A stretch of DNA of 17,237 nt from assembly GCA_964544265.1 (NCBI GenBank), contig CAZJBD010000036.1:1-17237 (forward strand), read 5' to 3'. The DNA comes from JALHVH01 sp964544265 (GTDB taxonomy: Bacteria; Acidobacteriota; Aminicenantia; Aminicenantales; Saccharicenantaceae). Position numbers and translations under genes: made by a program. The notes below the pieces were generated by a model. That model was given only the letters and a program-made list of their open reading frames with translations. It was not told where the DNA came from and made no database searches. Shown piece after piece: positions 1 through 6,583 of the stretch (position 1 is its first letter; every line of letters starts with the position of its first letter).

Positions 1-1
1 C

Positions 2-1369
2 CTGAACGACGTGCTCATCCTCGGTGGCAGCGGCATCGGCGGAGGAAGCCTGGTGTACGCCAACACCCTTTTCGTCCCTCCCGACGTGTTTTTTGAGGAC
101 CCCCAGTGGAACGGGCTCGTTCCCGATTGGAGGGCGGAATTGGCGCCTCATTATGAAACCGCAAAAAAAATGCTCGGCGTGGTGACCAATCCGAAATTCT
201 GGCCCACGGACCACATGCTGAAGGATTATGCCAGGGAGATCGGCAGGGAACGGCATTTCAGGGCGACCGATGTCGGCGTCTTCTTCGGAAAGCCGGGTGT
301 CGACGTCCCCGATCCCTTTTTCGGCGGGAGAGGCCCGGAACGGAGGGGCTGCACGATGTCGGGGCATTGCATGGTCGGCTGCCGCGACGGCGGAAAGAAT
401 TCCTTGGACAGGAACTATCTTTATTTGGCCGAAGGGCTGGGCGCCGAAATCGTGCCGGAGGCAAAAGTCATCGATGTCAAACAAGATGAGGACGGGAACT
501 ATATTGTCACCTCCCAAAGGACGACGGGCCTCTATCCTCGAAAGAAGGTTGTGAGACGGGCGGGGGGAATCGTCTTTGCCGCCGGAGTCATCGGCACTCT
601 AGAGCTCCTGATGCGCTGCAAAGAAAAAGGGTCCCTGCCCGATCTTTCCGATAGGCTGGGACATGTCGTCCGGACGAATAGTGAAGTCCTGGCTGGAGTG
701 ACCTCAAGGACAAACCAACAGCACTCCTTGGGCGTATCGATCACCTCGAGTGTATTCGTTAATGAGACGACCCACATCGAGCTCGTCCGTTACCCAAAGG
801 GCTCGGACGTCATGGCAGTTTTCGCGGGGCTGATGACGGACGGAGGCGGAAAGGTTCCTCGCTCCTTAAAATTCTTATGGAATGTCGTCCGCCATCCCCT
901 GCAATTCTTGAGGATCCGCGTTCCCATCGACTGGGGTCGCAACAGTGTCATCCTTCTCGTTATGCAAACGCTCGATAATTACCTCACGGTATCGAGGAAG
1001 CGGCGCTGGTGGGCATTGTTCCGAAAGGGGCTTGTCTCGCAAAACGGCGGTAAGAGGATCCCGACCTATATCCCCGAGGCCAATCAGGCCGTTCGGGCCA
1101 TGGCCAAGCGAATGGACGCCATCCCCCAAAACGCGCTCACTGAGGTGTTATTCAATATCCCCATGACGGCGCACATCCTGGGCGGCTGCATCATCGGAAA
1201 GGATAGGGACCACGGGGTGATCGATAAAAACCATCGCGTATACGGCTACGACAATATGTATGTGACCGACGCCTCGGCGATCCCCGCGAACCTGGGCGTA
1301 AACCCCTCCCTGACAATCACGGCGATGGCTGAACGGGCTATGAGCTTGGTTCCGCCCAAGGCGAAATAA
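2..1369 (+). CDS. GMC-family FAD oxidoreductase, cholesterol-oxidase-like (5' partial)
   Basis: The reading frame is open from base 2, so the true start lies outside the window; the GTG at 11 is only the first start-like codon inside it. The visible beginning (GGSGIGGGSLVYANT) matches the FAD-contact glycine loop that follows the Rossmann motif in cholesterol oxidases, so roughly the first 100 residues are probably missing. Near the C-terminus HILGGC and NLGVNPSLTITA match the regions that carry the active-site His and Asn in cholesterol oxidases; counted from base 2 these are His391 and Asn434. A CX5CX3C cluster (Cys117, Cys123, Cys127) resembles the Cys-rich segment of the long bacterial GMC group. 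GMC enzymes oxidise alcohols with FAD; the substrate here is unknown, and a sterol should not be assumed. The gene stands alone, with no overlapping partner downstream. Confidence 0.85.
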   Translation: MNDVLILGGSGIGGGSLVYANTLFVPPDVFFEDPQWNGLVPDWRAELAPHYETAKKMLGVVTNPKFWPTDHMLKDYAREIGRERHFRATDVGVFFGKPGVDVPDPFFGGRGPERRGCTMSGHCMVGCRDGGKNSLDRNYLYLAEGLGAEIVPEAKVIDVKQDEDGNYIVTSQRTTGLYPRKKVVRRAGGIVFAAGVIGTLELLMRCKEKGSLPDLSDRLGHVVRTNSEVLAGVTSRTNQQHSLGVSITSSVFVNETTHIELVRYPKGSDVMAVFAGLMTDGGGKVPRSLKFLWNVVRHPLQFLRIRVPIDWGRNSVILLVMQTLDNYLTVSRKRRWWALFRKGLVSQNGGKRIPTYIPEANQAVRAMAKRMDAIPQNALTEVLFNIPMTAHILGGCIIGKDRDHGVIDKNHRVYGYDNMYVTDASAIPANLGVNPSLTITAMAERAMSLVPPKAK

Positions 1370-1391
1370 GGCCGCCTCAGAAATTTTTTTT
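1359..1391 (+). terminator. Possible intrinsic terminator of the GMC oxidoreductase gene
   Basis: AGGCG (1359-1363) pairs with CGCCT (1373-1377) around the TAA stop codon, and eight T residues follow at 1384-1391. The stem has only 5 bp and six bases separate it from the T run, so this is a weak match to a rho-independent terminator. Confidence 0.3.
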
Positions 1392-1450
1392 GCCCAGTCG
1401 GGTCCAATGAGAGGATTGTTGGAGAGCTTGGAGAAGACAAACAAATAGGT

Positions 1451-1485
1451 TGAGCTCAGATAAGGAAAGAGAGTACTCTATAGAG
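1451..1485. promoter_or_regulatory. Cluster of short perfect palindromes
   Basis: TGAGCTCA (1451-1458), AGAGTACTCT (1470-1479) and CTCTATAGAG (1476-1485) are perfect palindromes; the last two share CTCT. They lie between the GMC gene and the structured leader of the ferritin-like gene, where a promoter and operator would be expected. I see no convincing -35/-10 pair here. An operator role is an inference, and short palindromes also occur by chance. Confidence 0.25.
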
Positions 1486-1498
1486 GGGAAAAAATAGT

Positions 1499-1592
1499 CC
1501 TGGATGGAAACAGGCCTGTGAGATGCAGGGTTAGGCCTTTCAGGAAGTGCGAAAAGGCTGAACCCTGGATAATGTCAGGCCTTCGGGTCTGG
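1499..1592 (+). promoter_or_regulatory. Structured 5' leader of the ferritin-like gene, class not recognised
   Basis: Three hairpins can form in tandem. A is a short CCTG/CAGG stem (1499-1502 with 1511-1514). B runs from 1526 to 1567: seven pairs, one A-G mismatch, then seven more pairs including a G-T wobble, with a 12-nt loop at 1541-1552. C (1575-1592) is a 7-bp stem, two of its pairs G-T wobbles, closed by a TTCG tetraloop. An AT-rich spacer then leads to a strong ribosome binding site and the ATG at 1617. The arrangement resembles a cis-regulatory RNA, but I could not match it to a known riboswitch and there is no terminator-like T run. It could also be a stability element. The hairpins are read directly from the sequence; the function is inferred. 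Confidence 0.45.
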
Positions 1593-1606
1593 ATATCGAT
1601 TTTATG

Positions 1607-1612
1607 AGGAGG
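1607..1612 (+). promoter_or_regulatory. Strong Shine-Dalgarno site of the ferritin-like gene
   Basis: AGGAGG lies four bases before the ATG at 1617, which fixes this start. It is unpaired in the hairpin model of the leader. Confidence 0.75.
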
Positions 1613-1616
1613 AGAG

Positions 1617-1901
1617 ATGTTATCTCAAATGCCCGTTAATCTTGGCAAGGTGAAAAAAGAGGACCTGGATCGGGAAATTCTGCGGGCGGGGATGATCGCC
1701 GAATTGGATGCGACGAGCTTCTATGAGCAGATGGCCGCCCTGACGGAGAATGCCGATATCCGCAAGGTCCTCCTGGACATCGCCAAAGAAGAAAAGACGC
1801 ACATGGGCGAATTCCAGACGCTTCTGTTGAAAGTCGATAAGGAGCAAAAGAACGAGTTGAAAGAGGGAGAGAAAGAAGTCGAGGAGCTCCTGGAGGAGTA
1901 G
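1617..1901 (+). CDS. EncFtn-type ferritin-like (rubrerythrin-like) protein, no shell gene beside it
   Basis: A 94-residue, highly charged, all-helical protein. It has two helices carrying AELDATSFYEQMA (28-40) and AKEEKTHMGEF (56-66). Glu29, Glu59 and His62 align, three residues earlier, with the iron ligands Glu32, Glu62 and His65 of Rhodospirillum rubrum encapsulated ferritin, so it probably forms an EncFtn-like iron-oxidising centre. From memory, it also resembles the N-terminal cargo domain fused to the encapsulin shell of Pyrococcus furiosus. Here the protein stops after the ferritin-like part (…VEELLEE). I see no shell domain, no encapsulin gene in the window and no clear cargo-loading tail. 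Likely role: iron oxidation, storage or detoxification in the cytoplasm, or in a compartment encoded elsewhere. A long structured leader precedes it. Family assignment is firm; localisation is inferred. Confidence 0.85.
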   Translation: MLSQMPVNLGKVKKEDLDREILRAGMIAELDATSFYEQMAALTENADIRKVLLDIAKEEKTHMGEFQTLLLKVDKEQKNELKEGEKEVEELLEE

Positions 1902-1932
1902 GCTTTCGATCACAATTTCGACCATTTTTCGA

Positions 1933-1973
1933 GGCTGATTTCATCCGGCTCTGACAAATGAGGAAAATCAGCC
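1933..1973 (+). promoter_or_regulatory. 9-bp hairpin directly upstream of the MBL gene's ribosome binding site
   Basis: GGCTGATTT (1933-1941) and AAATCAGCC (1965-1973) are perfectly complementary across a 23-nt loop, in which CAT (1942-1944) and ATG (1958-1960) could extend the stem past a bulge. The 3' arm ends one base before the AAAGGAG Shine-Dalgarno (1975-1980). No T run follows, so it is not a standard terminator. It may separate expression of the ferritin-like gene from the hydrolase gene by processing or by translational control. Confidence 0.45.
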
Positions 1974-1986
1974 AAAGGAGGCGTCG

Positions 1987-2808
1987 ATGTCAGTGCGTCC
2001 CAAATTCTTGACCGTCCCGTTGGCCGTCCTTGTGTTGGAGGCGATTCTCCTCCCGTGGGCTGCGGCCGCGAACTGCGATCCGTCAAACGGACCACTTCGG
2101 TTCACCGTACTCTATGATAATTATGTTTCTAAAGAGAGAACCCGGGCGGATTGGGGGTTTTCCTGCCTCATAGAGGGAACCGAAAAAACGATCCTTTTTG
2201 ATACGGGAACCAAGCCCCAGGTCCTTTTGCATAATATCGGCGTCCTTGGAGTTGATCTGAAGAAGGTCGATCAGGTCGTCATCAGCCATATCCACGGCGA
2301 TCATACAGGAGGCATGGCCGCCGTCCTGGAACAGAATCCGAATGTAACGGTCTTTTTCCCCATTTCCTTTCCGCCGGAATTCGGGCGACGCGTAACGGAC
2401 TTGAAGGCCAGGGCCCAGGCCGTCGATAAGCCCGTCGAGGTCTGCCGGAACGTATTCCTTACCGGGGAGATGGGCGACGAAATCAAAGAGCAATCTCTGA
2501 TCGTCGATTCCCCCGTCGGCCTTGTTATCGTTACTGGTTGCTCGCACCAGGGCATCGTGAAAATCCTCAAGCGGGCAAAGGAAATCCTGGACAAGCCGAT
2601 TTACCTCGTTTTTGGCGGATTTCATCTCCTCGACAAGCCAGAGATCGAGATTCAAGAGATCATCGCCGCATTCAAGGAGCTGAAGGTCGAAAAATGTGGA
2701 GCCACTCATTGCACCGGCGACAAGCCAATCGCCATGTTGAAATCAGCCTTCGGCGAGAACTACATGCCCATGGGGACGGGCAAAGTCATCGAAGTCCCGG
2801 GTTCCTAG
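1987..2808 (+). CDS. Exported metallo-beta-lactamase-fold hydrolase (MJ0301/pterin-associated-like group)
   Basis: A 273-residue protein. The ATG at 1987 has a good AAAGGAG site six bases upstream. Residues 1-28 look like a Sec signal peptide: a basic start, a hydrophobic core and a cleavage site after the alanines before Asn29. The fold's zinc signature SHIHGDH gives His101, His103, Asp105 and His106, with further likely ligands in TGCSHQG (His187) and FGGFHL (His213). TGCSHQG together with the GATHCTGD region (239-245) is typical of the group annotated as dihydropterin ribofuranosylaminobenzene phosphate synthase-like metallohydrolases. Most relatives that I know are cytoplasmic, so a signal peptide makes that enzymatic name unsafe. 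The substrate is unknown. It lies 85 bp after the ferritin-like gene, behind a hairpin, and 46 bp before a membrane methyltransferase-like gene. Confidence 0.85.
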   Translation: MSVRPKFLTVPLAVLVLEAILLPWAAAANCDPSNGPLRFTVLYDNYVSKERTRADWGFSCLIEGTEKTILFDTGTKPQVLLHNIGVLGVDLKKVDQVVISHIHGDHTGGMAAVLEQNPNVTVFFPISFPPEFGRRVTDLKARAQAVDKPVEVCRNVFLTGEMGDEIKEQSLIVDSPVGLVIVTGCSHQGIVKILKRAKEILDKPIYLVFGGFHLLDKPEIEIQEIIAAFKELKVEKCGATHCTGDKPIAMLKSAFGENYMPMGTGKVIEVPGS

Positions 2809-2854
2809 CGCCCTCGACCGAGTCCGGCCCCTGCAGGCTATCTTCGCCCTCCTG

Positions 2855-3562
2855 ATGAACACCACGCCTTCTTCTGAAACCGGATCTCGGAGGAGTGAGC
2901 CTGCAGTTAAAATCGTCCTGAGCGTCCTTTATGTGGCCCTCATTTTTATCGCAGCCGGCACGATTAACTGGCCCGAACTCTGGTTTTTTCTCGGCTTTTA
3001 TTTGATCAGCACCTCCGCTTTGATCGTCTGGTTGAAAAAACATGATCCAGGATTATTCAGGGAACGGACATCCGTCGCAAAAAGAAAAGACGTTAAGGGC
3101 TGGGATAGGATCATCATCAGAATTTATTCCCTTTTCCTTTTGGTCATGCTTCTCATCGCCCCCCTCGACGCGGTCAGATTTCATTGGTCAAGGGTGCCTC
3201 GGCCCCTCCAATGGCTTGCCTTTGCGGGCATCCTCTTATCCTGGACGATCGTTGTCTGGGCCTTTCGGGAGAACGCTTTCCTATCCGGGTTCGTGAGAAT
3301 CCAGGCCGATCGCGGCCAAAAGGTTTGTACGACCGGCCCCTATCGGCTCATCCGGCATCCGATGTACCTGGCTGTTATCCTCGCCGTTTTCTGCCTGCCC
3401 CTCTTTCTCGGGTCACTTTATTCTCTCATTCCCGCTGCGCTAATTGCCGCTCTCTTTGTCCTACGGACCGACTTGGAGGATAAAACCCTCCGGAAGGAGC
3501 TCCCCGGTTATTCTGATTATGCGGCCAGGGTGGGCTGGAAATTGATCCCCAAGGTATGGTAA
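2855..3562 (+). CDS. Isoprenylcysteine carboxyl methyltransferase-family integral membrane protein
   Basis: A 235-residue membrane protein with about five hydrophobic segments, near 20-40, 43-65, 90-112, 120-140 and a long one near 170-205. The C-terminal half carries the ICMT/PEMT-type SAM-binding signature: GPYRLIRHPMYLA, then an acidic E-K-T-L-R-K-E-L-PGYSDYAARV segment. Eukaryotic relatives methylate prenylated cysteines. Bacterial members mostly have unknown substrates, such as lipids, isoprenoids or small thiols, so no specific function is given. SAM would come from metK, which lies downstream. There is no clear ribosome binding site before the ATG at 2855, so the start is the least certain part; no other in-frame ATG or GTG lies just upstream. 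Confidence 0.8.
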   Translation: MNTTPSSETGSRRSEPAVKIVLSVLYVALIFIAAGTINWPELWFFLGFYLISTSALIVWLKKHDPGLFRERTSVAKRKDVKGWDRIIIRIYSLFLLVMLLIAPLDAVRFHWSRVPRPLQWLAFAGILLSWTIVVWAFRENAFLSGFVRIQADRGQKVCTTGPYRLIRHPMYLAVILAVFCLPLFLGSLYSLIPAALIAALFVLRTDLEDKTLRKELPGYSDYAARVGWKLIPKVW

Positions 3563-3599
3563 AAAGGGGCTAGTTTGGTTTTTCTTTTGAGAGCTCATA

Positions 3600-4094
3600 A
3601 TGGACCCCCAAAAACCGTTCGGCTATTCTGAAAATATCATCCGGCATTTCGAGAATCCGCGCAATGTCGGCAGGATCGAAAATCCGGAGGCGATTGGCAC
3701 GATGACCAATCCTGTTTGCGGCGACCTGACCGAGCTCTATCTACGGATCCGAAACGGAGTCATCGAAGATGCCAAGTTCAACTCCTTGGGCTGTGCGGTA
3801 ACCATCGCCTCCGCCTCCGTGTTCACCGAGAAGATCAAAGGCTGTTCAATTGTCGATCTCGTTTCCGGCTCAGACGAGGAGATCGTCCGTCATCTCATTG
3901 GCTTGATTGAAAACGAACTCGGCGAGTTGCCGGCCCCGAAACTCCATTGCCCTCCGGCCACGGTTCAGGCTTTTCTCGAAGCCCTTCTACGCTATTATGA
4001 GAGGGAAGGGGAGAAGCCCCTTTCCACCAGGATAAAACACGCGATGCCTCTTCTTGGCCAACTCTATAAAAGAGGGCAAAGAGAAGACGAATAG
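3600..4094 (+). CDS. NifU/IscU-type iron-sulfur cluster scaffold protein
   Basis: A 164-residue protein. The N-terminal ~125 residues form a NifU N-terminal/IscU domain: YSENIIRHFENPRNVG, then the three cluster-binding cysteines Cys40 (NPVCGD), Cys65 (LGCAVTIAS) and Cys117 (KLHCP). It assembles Fe-S clusters using sulfur from a cysteine desulfurase. Differences from the usual patterns are GCAVTIASAS where GCGAAIASSS is common, KLHCPPA where KLHCSxLA is common, and an extra Cys82. The 126-164 tail is basic and helical, and shows none of the ferredoxin or NifU C-terminal domain found in full NifU. The desulfurase in this window is on the other strand about 12 kb away, so the two are not co-transcribed. 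The ribosome binding site is weak. Confidence 0.87.
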   Translation: MDPQKPFGYSENIIRHFENPRNVGRIENPEAIGTMTNPVCGDLTELYLRIRNGVIEDAKFNSLGCAVTIASASVFTEKIKGCSIVDLVSGSDEEIVRHLIGLIENELGELPAPKLHCPPATVQAFLEALLRYYEREGEKPLSTRIKHAMPLLGQLYKRGQREDE

Positions 4095-4148
4095 GCCTAT
4101 CGAATCGTCCGGGCAATGATGATCTGGCCAGGCCGTAGAGGTTAACCC

Positions 4149-5186
4149 ATGAAAGCCATGGTCATGACGACAACGAGCGACCTTCGTCAAAATAGGACTC
4201 CGCTTGAAATACGCGACGTTCCCGCCCCGTCGCCGGGAGAGCGAGAAATTCTGATCCGGGTCCTGACTTGCGGAGTTTGCCATACTGAGATTGACGAAAT
4301 CGAGGGCCGAATGCCTCCGCCGAAACTCCCCGTCGTCCTTGGCCATCAGGTTATCGGAAGGGTCGCAGAGACCGGACGGAAGGCTGGACGTTTTAGAAAC
4401 GGCGATCGTGTCGGCGTTGCCTGGATCTATTCGGCCTGCGGACAATGCCGCTTCTGCCGCAGCGGGAGGGAGAATCTATGCCCCGATTTCCGGGCGACCG
4501 GCCGGGACGTCGACGGCGGATACGCGGAGTACATGGCCGTTCCTGAGGATTTTACTTATCCGATTCCCGGAATCTTTACGGAGGCAGAAGCCGCGCCTCT
4601 CCTCTGCGCGGGCGCGATCGGCTATCGGTCCCTCAGGTTGACGGGCCTCAAAAACGGTCAGACGCTCGGGCTCACGGGCTTCGGTGCATCCGGACACCTC
4701 GTCCTCCTGATGGTTAAGCATAGATATCCCAAAACAAAAGTTTTTGTTTTTGCCCGAGCCGTGAAGGAGCGCAAATTTGCCCGGGAGCTCGGAGCGGCCT
4801 GGGCCGGCGAAACAGAGGAGACCCCGCCTCGAAAGCTCGACGCCATCATCGACACGACCCCAGTCTGGAAGCCCTTACGCGAAGCCCTCAAGAACTTGGA
4901 AGCCGGAGGACGGCTGGTCATTAACGCAATCCGCAAAGAGAACATCGATCAGGAGGATCTTCTCAACCTCGATTATCCCGTTCACCTCTGGATGGAAAAA
5001 GAAATTCGGAGCGTTGCCAACGTGACCCGGGCCGATGTCGCAGAATTCCTCAAACTGGCGGCCGAGATTCCGATCCGGCCCGAGGTCGAGGAGTATCCTT
5101 TGGCAGAGGCCAATCGGGCTTTGGTCGAGATTAAGGAGCGCCAAATCCGCGGCGCCAAGGTCCTCCGTGTCTCCGGAGACGGATGA
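4149..5186 (+). CDS. Zinc-dependent medium-chain alcohol dehydrogenase family protein
   Basis: A 345-residue MDR-superfamily enzyme. The N-terminal catalytic domain has CGVCHTE (Cys44) and GHQ (His66) plus a third likely catalytic-zinc ligand, Cys153. The structural zinc loop is complete: Cys97, Cys100, Cys103 and Cys111. A Rossmann domain starts at the glycine motif GFGASGHL (177-184). These enzymes interconvert alcohols and aldehydes with NAD(P). Gln67 stands where Glu is usual after the zinc histidine; related bacterial sequences carry this too, so it may be a subfamily mark rather than a defect. The substrate cannot be read from the sequence. The gene lies 54 bp after the scaffold gene and is probably in the same transcript. 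Confidence 0.88.
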   Translation: MKAMVMTTTSDLRQNRTPLEIRDVPAPSPGEREILIRVLTCGVCHTEIDEIEGRMPPPKLPVVLGHQVIGRVAETGRKAGRFRNGDRVGVAWIYSACGQCRFCRSGRENLCPDFRATGRDVDGGYAEYMAVPEDFTYPIPGIFTEAEAAPLLCAGAIGYRSLRLTGLKNGQTLGLTGFGASGHLVLLMVKHRYPKTKVFVFARAVKERKFARELGAAWAGETEETPPRKLDAIIDTTPVWKPLREALKNLEAGGRLVINAIRKENIDQEDLLNLDYPVHLWMEKEIRSVANVTRADVAEFLKLAAEIPIRPEVEEYPLAEANRALVEIKERQIRGAKVLRVSGDG

Positions 5187-5211
5187 ATCTCGGTTGACTC
5201 GATTCGCCCTA

Positions 5212-5240
5212 TTGAAATGGGCATCCTTTTGTGCTATTTT
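5212..5240 (+). promoter_or_regulatory. Probable sigma-70 promoter of metK
   Basis: TTGAAA (5212-5217), a 17-bp spacer and TATTTT (5235-5240), preceded by TG at 5232-5233 as in an extended -10. The predicted transcription start near 5247 leaves a leader of about 33 nt containing AAGGAG (5267-5272). The gap of 93 bp is too short for a SAM-I riboswitch and shows none of its features. Confidence 0.5.
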
Positions 5241-5279
5241 GTTTGGCTATTCTGGGATTGAGTCTCAAGGAGACCATCA

Positions 5280-6452
5280 ATGAGCAAGAATGGAACGTAT
5301 CTTTTCACATCGGAATCGGTAACCGAAGGTCACCCGGACAAGATCTGCGACCAGATTTCGGATTCCGTTCTGGACGATCTTCTCCGTCAGGACCCCAAGA
5401 GCCGCGTCGCTTGCGAAACACTGACGACGACGGGGCTCGTCCTCATCGCCGGGGAGATCACGACCCTTGGCTACTGCGATTTCCAGAAGCTGGTGAGAAA
5501 TACGGTCCGCGATATCGGCTACACAAAAGCAGAATACGGCTTTGACTATAAAACGTGCTGCGTGATTTCCTCGATTCACGAGCAGTCGTCGGACATCGCC
5601 CAGGGCGTGAATGAGACCGAAGGACATGAGCAGGGGGCGGGGGACCAGGGCCTGATGTTCGGCTATGCTTGCCGGGAAACTCCGGAATTCATGCCCATGC
5701 CGATCATGCTGGCCCACAAAATCTGCCGGCGCCTGAGCGAGGTCCGAAAGGAAAAGATCCTGCCCTATCTCCGTCCGGACGGCAAGTCTCAGGTCACGAT
5801 CCAATATGAGGGAGAGATTCCCAAACGCGTCGAGGCCGTGGTCATAGCGGCTCAGCACAATGATAAGGTCAAGATTGAGGACCTTCGAGAAGACATCAAG
5901 CGCGAGGTCGTCAAAAAGGTCGTCCCCGCCAATCTCATTGATAAAGAGACCTGGAAAAAGGTCTTCATCAACGGGACAGGCCGTTTCGAAATCGGCGGCC
6001 CTCTCGGCGACACAGGGATCACCGGTCGCAAGATCATCGTAGATACCTACGGCGGAGTGGGAAGCCACGGAGGCGGCGCGTTCTCGGGGAAGGACCCTTC
6101 CAAGGTCGACCGCTCTGGCTCTTACATGGCTCGTTACGTGGCCAAGAACCTTGTGGCCGCTGGCATCGCCGACAGGCTCGAAGTCCAGCTGGCCTACGCC
6201 ATCGGAGTCGCAGAACCTGTTTCGATCATGGTCGATTCCTTCGGGACGGCCAGGATCTCCGAAGACAAGATCAAGGAGCTTATCCGGGCCCACTTCAAGC
6301 TGACACCCAAGGGCATGATCAACTACCTCAATCTCCTGCGGCCCATCTATAAGAAGATCGCCGCTTACGGCCACTTCGGCCGGATCGAGGAGGAGTTCAC
6401 CTGGGAATGGACCGATATGGCCTCGGCGCTCAAGAAGGACGCCGGACTGTAA
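5280..6452 (+). CDS. metK: S-adenosylmethionine synthetase
   Basis: A 390-residue protein of normal bacterial MetK length. It makes S-adenosylmethionine from methionine and ATP in the cytoplasm. The N-terminal GHPDKICDQISD (17-28) carries the catalytic His and the metal-binding Asp. The family signature GAGDQGLMFGYA is at 119-130, and the glycine-rich phosphate loop GGGAFSGKDPSKVDRS at 264-279. All are intact. The ATG at 5280 has AAGGAG seven bases upstream and its own probable promoter. ahcY follows 131 bp later. Together the two supply SAM and clear its by-product for the many SAM users in this window, including RimO and the ICMT-family protein. Confidence 0.98.
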   Translation: MSKNGTYLFTSESVTEGHPDKICDQISDSVLDDLLRQDPKSRVACETLTTTGLVLIAGEITTLGYCDFQKLVRNTVRDIGYTKAEYGFDYKTCCVISSIHEQSSDIAQGVNETEGHEQGAGDQGLMFGYACRETPEFMPMPIMLAHKICRRLSEVRKEKILPYLRPDGKSQVTIQYEGEIPKRVEAVVIAAQHNDKVKIEDLREDIKREVVKKVVPANLIDKETWKKVFINGTGRFEIGGPLGDTGITGRKIIVDTYGGVGSHGGGAFSGKDPSKVDRSGSYMARYVAKNLVAAGIADRLEVQLAYAIGVAEPVSIMVDSFGTARISEDKIKELIRAHFKLTPKGMINYLNLLRPIYKKIAAYGHFGRIEEEFTWEWTDMASALKKDAGL

Positions 6453-6474
6453 ACGCCCCGAAATCGCCGGTCAG

Positions 6475-6498
6475 ATGTCCAGCGGAATTCCCGGACAT
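6475..6498. repeat. Short inverted repeat in the metK-ahcY gap
   Basis: ATGTCC (6475-6480) pairs with GGACAT (6493-6498), and the loop contains the palindrome GGAATTCC (6484-6491). No T run follows on either strand. It may be a weak pause or processing hairpin. Nothing else is recognisable in the 131-bp gap apart from the ahcY ribosome binding site AAGGG at 6572-6576. Confidence 0.25.
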
Positions 6499-6583
6499 GA
6501 ACCCATTCTCTGGAATTAGTATCGTGTCCATGGAATCCTTCTATCGGCAACGTTGGCAGATTTTAGGGATGAAGGGATAAAAT

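Noticed and set aside
1450..1484. Promoter for the ferritin-like gene built from TTGAGC and a TATAGA or TACTCT box
   Set aside because: The spacings (23 and 18 bp) combined with poor -10 matches make this no better than chance.
5169..5180. 12-bp perfect palindrome GTCTCCGGAGAC at the end of the alcohol dehydrogenase gene
   Set aside because: It is entirely coding, leaves only a 4-bp stem once a loop is allowed, and has no T run. Chance is the simplest explanation.
5187..5279. SAM riboswitch upstream of metK
   Set aside because: The gap is only 93 bp, a promoter occupies part of it, and no SAM-aptamer helices or terminator are visible.
5277..6374. A 365-codon open frame on the minus strand, antisense to metK
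   Set aside because: It lies entirely under a fully conserved metK. Its protein has no recognisable motif, and long antisense frames are expected in GC-rich DNA.
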